Part shown: positions 1 through 6,160 of the stretch, piece by piece | How the letters are laid out: each line of letters starts with the position of its first letter | Numbering within the stretch: position 1 is the stretch's first letter | Assembly: GCF_017873395.1 (NCBI RefSeq) | Contig: NZ_JAGGKC010000046.1 | Location: 1-15,099, forward strand | DNA length: 15,099 nucleotides | Source: Youngiibacter multivorans | GTDB taxonomy: Bacteria > Bacillota > Clostridia > Clostridiales > Clostridiaceae | Direction: 5' to 3' | The notes under the pieces: model-generated | Databases searched by the model: none | What the model was told of the DNA's origin: nothing | The model's input: the letters and a program-made list of their open reading frames with translations, nothing else | Made by a program: the position numbers and the translations under genes

Positions 1-57
1 GTACAATCGGAAAAATTGCATTCGGGTCATCAATGCTTTCCTGCATCTGATGGCCAT
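1..57 (-). CDS. Possible 5' end of a minus-strand gene cut by the window edge
   Basis: Two minus-strand frames are open to the window edge downstream of a good promoter. One starts at the ATG at 57..55, six bases after a GAGGGG ribosome binding site (64-69), and reads MAIRCRKALMTRM and on. The other starts at the ATG at 46..44 and reads MQESIDDPNAIFPIV, which looks more like real protein but has no well-placed ribosome binding site. Only 15 to 19 codons are visible, so no family can be recognised. The promoter argues that some gene starts here and runs leftwards, divergent from the CoA-transferase cluster. The frame is undecided. Confidence 0.3.
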   Translation of the reverse strand, partial: MAIRCRKALMTRMQFFRLY

Positions 58-88
58 TCTTTTCCCCTCAACGATTCTTTCCTAATAA

Positions 89-116
89 ATTATATAGTAA
101 ATTCAGATTTGTGCAA
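89..116 (-). promoter_or_regulatory. Sigma-70/SigA-type promoter, minus strand
   Basis: On the minus strand, TTGCAC (116..111) is followed after exactly 16 bases by a perfect TATAAT (94..89). Transcription would start near 82 and run towards the left edge, with a GAGGGG ribosome binding site at 64-69. This is the best promoter match in the first 600 bases and faces away from the CoA-transferase genes. Confidence 0.5.
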
Positions 117-495
117 AATATCATTGATATCCTAATAAGAAATGATGTCAGGTTTAATTCTGGTTGATTTCTGTGCTAGTTTCTTTCTCTCCTAAGTATG
201 TTATTGGGTCAGGAATCTATTTAATATGCCCACTTGATTGGATATTCAGGGACAGGAGGTCATTGGAAGGGCTACCGTGATAAATTAGCATTTCAGGTAG
301 AATAGATTTAATATTGTATAAATTTTATCAGAAACACAAATTATAGTGATAGTAATCTATAAGCTTCATTCATAGCAATACGAGCTGCGTATTCATTTGA
401 GGACATGATATAAAACACTCTAACTTTAAAATGTGGCCACCAGTGCTAGTTTCAGGATAGTTTTGAATATGCTGTAACCATAACTTCAGGATATT
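117..495. other. Intergenic stretch without a recognisable gene
   Basis: No convincing coding frame is seen on either strand. The stretch is AT-rich. It holds two copies of TTCAGGATA (451-459 and 485-493, 34 bases apart) that lead up to the dyad at 496-514. An AGGAGGT at 254-260 resembles a ribosome binding site, but the only nearby start (TTG at 263) hits a stop after five codons. I see no known riboswitch or tRNA. Confidence 0.5.
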
Positions 496-514
496 CCATA
501 ACCTTAGGTTATGG
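496..514. promoter_or_regulatory. Perfect 19-bp dyad upstream of the CoA-transferase genes, LysR-box geometry
   Basis: CCATAACC (496-503) and GGTTATGG (507-514) are exact inverted copies around TTA. The inner 15 bases (498-512, ATAACCTTAGGTTAT) fit the T-N11-A dyad typical of LysR-type regulator boxes. It lies about 115 bases before the ctfA start, and just upstream of a weak promoter candidate at 516-544, which is where activators usually bind. It is not followed by a proper T-run, so it is unlikely to be a terminator. Which protein binds it is not shown: the LysR gene in this window is 12 kb away and no identical copy is seen in its own promoter region. Confidence 0.4.
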
Positions 515-515
515 T

Positions 516-544
516 TTTATGAATTATGGGAAGTGGACTATCAT
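516..544 (+). promoter_or_regulatory. Weak candidate promoter for the CoA-transferase cluster
   Basis: TTTATG (516-521) and TATCAT (539-544) are 17 bases apart. The -10 matches the consensus at 5 of 6 positions but the -35 is poor, as expected for an activator-dependent promoter. It would place the dyad at 496-514 near -55 and the cre site at 568-581 just downstream of the start of transcription. Other AT-rich choices, such as TATAAC at 598-603, cannot be excluded. Confidence 0.25.
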
Positions 545-567
545 ACAAGAAAATGTTTACATAATAG

Positions 568-581
568 TGTAAGCGTTTTCC
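568..581 (+). promoter_or_regulatory. Candidate CcpA cre site upstream of ctfA
   Basis: TGTAAGCGTTTTCC matches the catabolite-responsive element consensus TGWAARCGYTWNCW at 13 of 14 positions, including the central CG. It lies 48 bases before the TTG start of ctfA. A cre in the leader usually means repression by CcpA/HPr-Ser-P when preferred sugars are present, which suits a carboxylate-degrading cluster. CcpA is known from Firmicutes; its presence in this organism is inferred. Confidence 0.6.
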
Positions 582-628
582 GAATTTTTGTTATTTTTAT
601 AACTATAGTTTGCTAAGGAGGATTTATT

Positions 629-1285
629 TTGAACAAAGTAGTAACTGTTGAACAAGCAATTGAAAAAATTCAAGATGGAGCCACAATCATGATTGGCGGA
701 TTCGGGGGCAACGGTGCACCGCATACGTTGATTGATGCTTTGGTTAAGAAAAACGTCAGAGACCTGACTCTCATTTGCAATGACTCCGGTACTAAGGACT
801 TCGGAGCTGGTAGGCTATTTACCAATAAGCAGGTCAAAAAGGTCATCTGTTCAATTATCGGACCGAATCCGGAGTCTGTGAAGCAGCATGCGGAAGGCAC
901 TCTTGAGGTGGAGCTCTATCCTCAGGGAAGTCTTGCGGAGATGATAAGGGCAGGCGGATATGGGCTGGGTGGAGTAATCACCAAAGCAGGACTTGGAACA
1001 CTTGTTGAACAGGGAAAGCAGAAGCTGACAATAAAGGGCGAGGAATATCTCGTTGAAGAACCCCTGAAGGCTGAATTTGCACTAATATATGCTTCAATTG
1101 GCGATTCAGCCGGCAATTGCCGCTATTTCGGTTCTGCACATGCACATTCACCAAGCATGGCAGCAGCAGCAGAAAACACAATCCTGGAAGTCGGTCAGCT
1201 CGTTGAATTAGGAGAACTGGATCCCCAGGATATTGATACACAACAGGTACTGGTAAATACCGTTGTTGTAAAAGGAGGCAAATAA
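629..1285 (+). CDS. ctfA: 3-oxoacid (acetoacetate-type) CoA-transferase, subunit A
   Basis: Alpha subunit of a family I CoA transferase (AtoD/CtfA/ScoA type), 218 residues, a normal size for the separate subunit. It carries the N-terminal nucleotide-fold segment with GGFGGNGAPHTLIDAL (about residues 23-38) and the characteristic ELYPQGSLAEMIRAGG segment (about 95-110), followed by GLGTLVEQGK. With subunit B it moves CoA between an acyl-CoA and a free carboxylate, usually acetoacetate, in the cytoplasm. The start is TTG, chosen because AAGGAGG (615-621) lies at the right distance and the protein begins at the family's usual N-terminus. The stop overlaps the start of subunit B by one base (TAATG), so translation is coupled. 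The acyl-CoA donor cannot be read from the sequence; the BKACE product is the likely partner. Confidence 0.9.
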   Translation: MNKVVTVEQAIEKIQDGATIMIGGFGGNGAPHTLIDALVKKNVRDLTLICNDSGTKDFGAGRLFTNKQVKKVICSIIGPNPESVKQHAEGTLEVELYPQGSLAEMIRAGGYGLGGVITKAGLGTLVEQGKQKLTIKGEEYLVEEPLKAEFALIYASIGDSAGNCRYFGSAHAHSPSMAAAAENTILEVGQLVELGELDPQDIDTQQVLVNTVVVKGGK

Positions 1286-1998
1286 TGGATAAGGATAAGG
1301 CGGCAAGATTTATTGCAAAAAGGATTGCAGGAGATTTGAAACCTGGATCTCTTGTAAATTTGGGAGTCGGACTTCCTACTGCAGTTGCAGATTTCGTCAC
1401 CGAAGAAATGGAAGTATTGATGCATGGAGAAAACGGAGTCATCGGACTGGGTTCCACTGCTTTTGATGTCATCAAGAAGACTGAAGGCAAAGACAAGAAG
1501 CTGGTCGAGCAGGAGGATCTGGTAATTAATGCCGGAGCTACTAAGACTGGAATCTCCAGAGGAGCATCTTTCTTTGACAGTACTACCTCATTTGGAATCA
1601 TAAGAGGCGGACATGTAGATGCTACTGTACTTGGCACCATGGAAGTCGATGAGTTGGGTAATATCGCCAACTATATGATTCCAGGAAAAAGAGTTGCAGG
1701 TATGGGTGGAGCAATGGATCTGTGCGTAGGCGCGAAGAAAGTGTTTGTCGCTACGTATCATACTGCAGGGGCTGCTCCAAAGATTCTTAAGAAATGCACT
1801 CTTCCTTTGACTGCAAAGGGTGTTGTAACATCAATATATACTGAGATGGGTGTATTTGATGTAACATCAGAAGGAATCAAGGTCCGAGAGTATAACCCAG
1901 AATATACACTTGAAGAAATCCAGGCAGCTACAGAAGCGAAGCTGCTAATCGACGGTGATGTAATACCGGTCCCAGCGAAATATTTTGATAACATTTAG
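1285..1998 (+). CDS. ctfB: 3-oxoacid (acetoacetate-type) CoA-transferase, subunit B
   Basis: Beta subunit of the same enzyme (AtoA/CtfB type), 237 residues. It holds the catalytic glutamate in the GENG motif (Glu49), which forms the glutamyl-CoA thioester in this family, then RGGHVDATVLGTMEVDELGN (about 110-129) and the glycine-rich GMGGAMDL segment (about 141-148). The ATG overlaps the stop of ctfA, and AAAGGAGG just before it serves as ribosome binding site. In this cluster it most likely converts acetoacetate to acetoacetyl-CoA for the thiolase encoded next, taking CoA from the acyl-CoA made by BKACE. Sequence alone does not separate acetoacetate from similar 3-oxoacid or butyrate-type specificities. 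Confidence 0.9.
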   Translation: MDKDKAARFIAKRIAGDLKPGSLVNLGVGLPTAVADFVTEEMEVLMHGENGVIGLGSTAFDVIKKTEGKDKKLVEQEDLVINAGATKTGISRGASFFDSTTSFGIIRGGHVDATVLGTMEVDELGNIANYMIPGKRVAGMGGAMDLCVGAKKVFVATYHTAGAAPKILKKCTLPLTAKGVVTSIYTEMGVFDVTSEGIKVREYNPEYTLEEIQAATEAKLLIDGDVIPVPAKYFDNI

Positions 1999-2031
1999 TT
2001 AGGTAAAAATATAAAGAAAGAGGAGATTATT

Positions 2032-3282
2032 TTGAGAAGAAGACTAGAAGATCCAGTAGTTATTGTTGGTGCTGCAAGAACACCGGTTGGTGCTTACCTG
2101 GGAGATCTGAAGACTGTTCCTACAGAAGAGTTGGGTGCAATAGCTTTGAAAGAAGCTGCTCGAAGAGCAAAGATAGACATTAAAGACATTGACGAGGTTG
2201 TTACCGGTCATGTCAACGGAACTCAGGTACATAACAACCTTTCCAGGGTAATTTCGCTTCTTGCAGGATGTAAGATAGAATCCACAGCCATGACCGTTAA
2301 CCGTATATGTGGTTCGGGATTCCAGTCAGCCATTAATGCATATAAAGACCTTGTCCTGTCAGATGCAAAATTCGTTGCCGCAGGCGGAGCAGAAAGCCTT
2401 TCACGTGCAGAGTATTTCCTGCCTCTTGAAGCACGCTGGAAAGGATTCACTTCAGGAGATTTCAAGGTGCTGGATGCAAATCTTGAGGGACACCGCAGCG
2501 CACAGCCAAGGAGCCTTTACCCACTCATCAACCATATGGGTGATACTGCTGAAATTCTTGTAGAGAAATATAGCATTCCAAGAGAAGACCAGGACCAATT
2601 TGCCTATGACAGCCAGATGAAAGCAAAGGCTGCTATGGAGAACGGTCGCTTCGCGCAGGAGATTATCCCAGTTGAAATAAAAGACAGGAAGGGAAATGTC
2701 ACTGTAGTAGAAAAGGATGGACATCCAAAGCCAAATACTGTATTGGAGGCTCTTGCTAAGCTGAAGCCTGCATTCAGAAGAGATGGAAAGGGATCTGTCA
2801 CAGCTGGAAATGCATCCGGACTCAATGATGGAGCAGCTTACGAAATCTTCACACTTGAATCAACAGCGAAGGAAAAAGGACTCGATGTTATGGCTGTTAT
2901 GGTAGATTATGCCGTTGTTGGGGTTGAACCCAGCGAAATGGGTATCGGTCCGGTACCAGCAATTAGAAAAGTGCTGGAGAACAATAACCTGACACTTGAA
3001 GATATCGATTATCTTGAGATAAATGAAGCCTTCGCCGGTCAGACTCTGGCATGCCTCAAGGAACTAGGAAACTATATAGGGACCCCACTTTACGAAAGAT
3101 TAAACGTACATGGTGGAGCTGTAGCATTGGGACATCCACTGGGCATGTCGGGGGCAAGAATCCTTACAAGCCTTTGCTATGAGTTCCTGAACAATCCTGA
3201 CAAGAAGTATGCCATAGGATCCGCATGCATTGGTGGAGGACAGGGAATTGCTGTGCTCCTCGAGAATCCAAAAGCGAAATAA
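2032..3282 (+). CDS. Thiolase (acetyl-CoA C-acetyltransferase)
   Basis: Degradative/biosynthetic-type thiolase of 416 residues, slightly longer than the usual 390-395. The nucleophile is Cys93 in NRICGSG; the second half carries NEAFAGQTLACL, GGAVALGHPLGMSG with the catalytic His, and the acid/base Cys in SACIGGGQG near the C-terminus. All catalytic positions are intact. In this setting it would split acetoacetyl-CoA with CoA into two acetyl-CoA, one of which goes back to BKACE. The start is TTG with AAAGAGGAG upstream; the N-terminus MRRRLEDPVVIVGAARTPVG runs straight into the family's first strand, so no earlier start is needed. It follows ctfB after 33 bases and surely shares its transcript. 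A wider 3-ketoacyl-CoA specificity is possible. Confidence 0.92.
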   Translation: MRRRLEDPVVIVGAARTPVGAYLGDLKTVPTEELGAIALKEAARRAKIDIKDIDEVVTGHVNGTQVHNNLSRVISLLAGCKIESTAMTVNRICGSGFQSAINAYKDLVLSDAKFVAAGGAESLSRAEYFLPLEARWKGFTSGDFKVLDANLEGHRSAQPRSLYPLINHMGDTAEILVEKYSIPREDQDQFAYDSQMKAKAAMENGRFAQEIIPVEIKDRKGNVTVVEKDGHPKPNTVLEALAKLKPAFRRDGKGSVTAGNASGLNDGAAYEIFTLESTAKEKGLDVMAVMVDYAVVGVEPSEMGIGPVPAIRKVLENNNLTLEDIDYLEINEAFAGQTLACLKELGNYIGTPLYERLNVHGGAVALGHPLGMSGARILTSLCYEFLNNPDKKYAIGSACIGGGQGIAVLLENPKAK

Positions 3283-3507
3283 TACATTGTGAACGTGTAT
3301 GGAGCTGCAACGACCTCTGCAGCTCACATACTTGTCCAAATGTAAGGTAATGAGTAATCAAGTATCATGGCATAAGATCAATAAAGGGATTAACTGTTTT
3401 ATTTGATCCATTAAGTCTTTGTGGACGTTGAAGGACCACCACGAAGAATGAAATATTTATTTTGCAAAAGCTTGACTCAAGAGACCAAATTTAAGGGGGA
3501 AAATGGA
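3283..3507 (+). other. 225-base gap with two hairpins between thiolase and symporter genes
   Basis: Hairpin 1 (3297-3331) pairs GAGCTGCA (3302-3309) with TGCAGCTC (3318-3325) and is extended by GTATG/CATAC with one bulged A; no U-tract follows. Hairpin 2 (3376-3408) pairs GATCAA with TTGATC plus AT pairs and is weak. The gap is much longer than the others in the cluster. It may hold an RNA-processing or attenuation site, or an extra promoter for the symporter gene, but I find no clear promoter boxes. Confidence 0.4.
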
Positions 3508-5061
3508 ATGGACAAAAACCTGGTCGCACTCATCATTGTAGTCACTTATTTCATTGGACTATTCGTTATAGCAGCATTCGCAAACAAAATACAGGCAGCA
3601 AGGGCCAAGAAGCTTCATAAGGAAGGCGCTGAAGGATTCCTTATGGCGAGCCGTTCAATGGGGCTCCCGCTTGTAATGACGACAATAATGGGTGTCGCTA
3701 TTGGTGCAAATGCAACAACCGGAGCAGCTCAAGGCGGATACCTTTATGGATTCGCAGCAGGCACACATCCGCTTTGGCTTGGACTCTCTGTCACTCTCGT
3801 AGGATTGCTCCTTGCTTCAAAATATAGAAGGATGAGGATGCTTACCGTTTCACAGCTATACGGAGATGCCTATGGTGAAACAACACGAATGGTTGCAACA
3901 GTAGGCCAGATTTTCATGAACTTCGTAATAATGGTGTCTCAGTTCATTGCCGGTGGAACAATCCTTGCGACACTTCTTCCACAGTATTTCACTGTGCAGA
4001 CCGGTATGATACTCTCAGCGATCATATTCCTCCTCATCGCGGTTTTCGGTGGGTGGATGTCATGCGGGGCTACAAACATACTGAATATGGTCATGTGCTA
4101 TCTTGCGGTAGGACTTGGTATATATACAGTTTTCTCAAATCCTGATATCGGTGGATGGGCAGGAATAGTAAACAATATACCGGACAAGGCGAAATATCTT
4201 AGTCCCGTTGCGGGAATTGGCTGGTCAATATGGCTTGTGTACCCAGTATTGATGTTTTTCAATGTTGCCGGTCATCAGTCACAGGTGCAGTGCATAACAA
4301 CTGCAAAGGATGAAAAGACCGCAAAGTGGGGATTTATAATCGGTGGACTTCTGGTAGCTCCAATAGGTTACCTTTGTGCAATAATTGGTATGGGAGCCCT
4401 CAAGCTTTATCCGAACCTTCCCAACAGTGCAATGGCGATGCCAATGTTTATAGTAAGCATGCCTGGTGTCCTTGCAGGACTATCACTGGCAGGACTTTGG
4501 GCAGCGAGCGTATCCACAGCTACAAATCTCTCAATTTCAGCATCGACTATGTTTGTAAATGACATACTTAAACCGGCGGCTGCTAGAAGAGGAAAGAAGC
4601 TTAGTTCACAGGCTGAGCTAAGAGCTGGAATATCTGGAATAGTTGTATTCACTGCAGTCAGCTGCTTTGCAGCATTCTTTGTAAAGGTGCTTTTAAGCTT
4701 CGTCGGAGCAGGACTTGCGCTTAGCGTACCATTCGGCATAATAATACTGACAACCATATACCTCCCTAAAATTGCAAAATCAAAGACTGCCATGGTTTTG
4801 ATGATAACATCCTATATTGCTATGGTGGTATGGGTACTTAACTCAAAAGCATTAGCGCCCATATTCCTTCATCCAGTATGGTTCATGCTGGTAGTAACAT
4901 TGATATCCCTCGCCGCTGTTACTATTCTCGATAAGAATCCTGCTTATTTCAGGACTCAAGCATACAAAGACAAGTATGGTTCGATGTATGATGAAGGCAC
5001 CAAGGAATATATTGCAGAAATGAATGAAGTTGCCCCAAGTACTGCTGATGAAATAGTTTAA
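3508..5061 (+). CDS. Sodium:solute symporter (SSS/SLC5 family)
   Basis: Integral membrane protein of 517 residues with about 13 hydrophobic segments, the family's usual topology. Recognisable parts are the first-repeat glycine-rich segment GANATTGAAQGGYLYGFAAG (about 67-86), LTVSQLYGDAYG (about 112-123, in the place of the family's LTLPDFLEERYG), GHQSQVQCITTAKDEKTAKWG, and the TM8 segment AASVSTATNLSISASTMFVNDIL (332-354), whose Ser/Thr pairs form the second Na+ site in characterised members. It would import a substrate driven by Na+. I chose the ATG at 3508 because AAGGGGGA lies seven bases upstream and TM1 follows directly. A GTG at 3421 would add 29 residues that do not look like this family and lack a ribosome binding site. 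Position between the thiolase and BKACE genes suggests it carries the beta-keto acid or its precursor; the substrate is not readable. Confidence 0.88.
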   Translation: MDKNLVALIIVVTYFIGLFVIAAFANKIQAARAKKLHKEGAEGFLMASRSMGLPLVMTTIMGVAIGANATTGAAQGGYLYGFAAGTHPLWLGLSVTLVGLLLASKYRRMRMLTVSQLYGDAYGETTRMVATVGQIFMNFVIMVSQFIAGGTILATLLPQYFTVQTGMILSAIIFLLIAVFGGWMSCGATNILNMVMCYLAVGLGIYTVFSNPDIGGWAGIVNNIPDKAKYLSPVAGIGWSIWLVYPVLMFFNVAGHQSQVQCITTAKDEKTAKWGFIIGGLLVAPIGYLCAIIGMGALKLYPNLPNSAMAMPMFIVSMPGVLAGLSLAGLWAASVSTATNLSISASTMFVNDILKPAAARRGKKLSSQAELRAGISGIVVFTAVSCFAAFFVKVLLSFVGAGLALSVPFGIIILTTIYLPKIAKSKTAMVLMITSYIAMVVWVLNSKALAPIFLHPVWFMLVVTLISLAAVTILDKNPAYFRTQAYKDKYGSMYDEGTKEYIAEMNEVAPSTADEIV

Positions 5062-5112
5062 TTGACTTGTAGCTTCGTTGCATGTATTGATAATAAGAAA
5101 AGAAGGTAAAAT

Positions 5113-5985
5113 ATGAAAAAGGTAATCATTACAGTAGCTCAGACAGGTGCGTTTCATGGCAAGGAATTAAATCCAAATATTCCAACTCAACCAGATGAAA
5201 TTGCTGCTTCAGCTTATGACTGCTACAATGCCGGTGCGTCTATCGTACATGTCCATACAAGGGATAAGGACGATCGCTCTAGCTGCGATACAGATACGTT
5301 TGCAGAAATCAACAGCAAAATTAGGTCTAAATGCAACATCATACTTCAGAACTCCACAGCTCCGCCGACAAAACCAGGTTCAGTTGCGGATGAGGGGCTG
5401 GCTGCATTATTCCTATCACCGGATGTGCGTCCGGAGATGTGCTCACTTGATTGTTCACTTATAACTACATCCTGGGGAGACCTTACATGGATTTACATGT
5501 GGACAAGAGACTGGATAATGAAGACAGCACGGAGGATGAAGGAGCTAAATATAAAGCCAGAGCTGGAAATATTCAATGTTGAGACTCTTGAAGATGTATT
5601 CGATGTTTATCAGCCAGCAGGTATTCTTGATGACCCAATATCACTTTCCTTTGTAATGGGCATGAACAAGATAAGCCAGGGAGCCATTTCATACTCGGAG
5701 CAGAATCTTGATTTCATGATATCAAAATTGCCAAAGGATCAGAATGTCAACTTCAGTACAATATCAATTGGTGCCAAGACTCATTTGACAGGTGTTGTTC
5801 AGACTCTGCTGAAAGGTGGAAATGTCCGAGTAGGTTTTGAAGACAACGTATACTACACTAAGGGAGAGCTTGCGAAGAGCAATGCCCAGATGGTTGAGAG
5901 GGTAGTAAGGATAATACATGAGATTGGTATGGAAGTAGCTACACCTGATGAAGCAAGGGCAATATTGAAGCTTAAAAAAATGTAA
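5113..5985 (+). CDS. Beta-keto acid cleavage enzyme (BKACE, DUF849 family), substrate unknown
   Basis: A 290-residue member of the BKACE family, TIM-barrel enzymes that condense a beta-keto acid with acetyl-CoA and cleave it to acetoacetate and a new acyl-CoA. The metal ligands known from Kce (3-keto-5-aminohexanoate cleavage enzyme) are present: His46 and His48 in IVHVHTRD and Glu243 in RVGFEDN, which also has the Arg239 and Asp244 equivalents. Two things differ, judged by alignment from memory. Kce Glu14, which contacts the substrate amino group, is Phe14 here (TGAF). The family NFGD segment reads SWGD and leads into a stretch with Trp121, Trp126, Tyr128, Trp130 and Trp134. STAPP replaces the Kce STGG loop. 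The substrate is therefore probably not the lysine-fermentation intermediate. An AGAAGG ribosome binding site precedes the ATG, and it is the last gene of the cluster. Automatic labels would likely call it kce. Confidence 0.88.
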   Translation: MKKVIITVAQTGAFHGKELNPNIPTQPDEIAASAYDCYNAGASIVHVHTRDKDDRSSCDTDTFAEINSKIRSKCNIILQNSTAPPTKPGSVADEGLAALFLSPDVRPEMCSLDCSLITTSWGDLTWIYMWTRDWIMKTARRMKELNIKPELEIFNVETLEDVFDVYQPAGILDDPISLSFVMGMNKISQGAISYSEQNLDFMISKLPKDQNVNFSTISIGAKTHLTGVVQTLLKGGNVRVGFEDNVYYTKGELAKSNAQMVERVVRIIHEIGMEVATPDEARAILKLKKM

Positions 5986-5989
5986 GATG

Positions 5990-6031
5990 AAGAGTCGGGA
6001 TCAAGGCATAAATGCTTTGATCCCGACTCTT
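5990..6031. terminator. Long-stem hairpin between convergent gene clusters
   Basis: AAGAGTCGGGATCAAGGCAT (5990-6009) pairs with 6012-6031 over 20 positions with a single G-U wobble; the loop must open a few pairs. It starts four bases after the BKACE stop. On the plus strand no real T-run follows, but on the minus strand the stem is followed, after CATCTTACA, by seven T's (opposite 5974-5980). It probably ends transcription from both sides, best in the minus direction. Confidence 0.7.
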
Positions 6032-6160
6032 ACATATTTATGTAATTAGCAAGCCCGAAATTTTGAACTAGTTATATAGAATAGTTCGACAGGTAATTGT
6101 TTGTCTCAAAGTATAAGAATCTCGAATCAAGATAATGAAGTGAATTAAACTTGCTGAAAC

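Noticed and set aside
432..447. Possible sigma-54 promoter (TGGCC...GTGCT) upstream of ctfA
   Set aside because: The GG and GC elements are 8 bases apart rather than 10, and the boxes match poorly.
978..1670. 230-codon open frame on the minus strand across the two CoA-transferase genes
   Set aside because: It overlaps both well-supported genes, has a low-complexity Ser/Pro/Leu-rich translation and no family motifs; it is an antisense shadow.
3421..3507. GTG start giving the symporter 29 more N-terminal residues
   Set aside because: No ribosome binding site before the GTG, and the added residues are hydrophilic and unlike the family; the ATG at 3508 has AAGGGGGA at the right distance.
6065..6087. 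GAACTA/TAGTTC inverted repeat with an 11-base loop
   Set aside because: Six AT-rich pairs with a long loop in a convergent region; likely chance.
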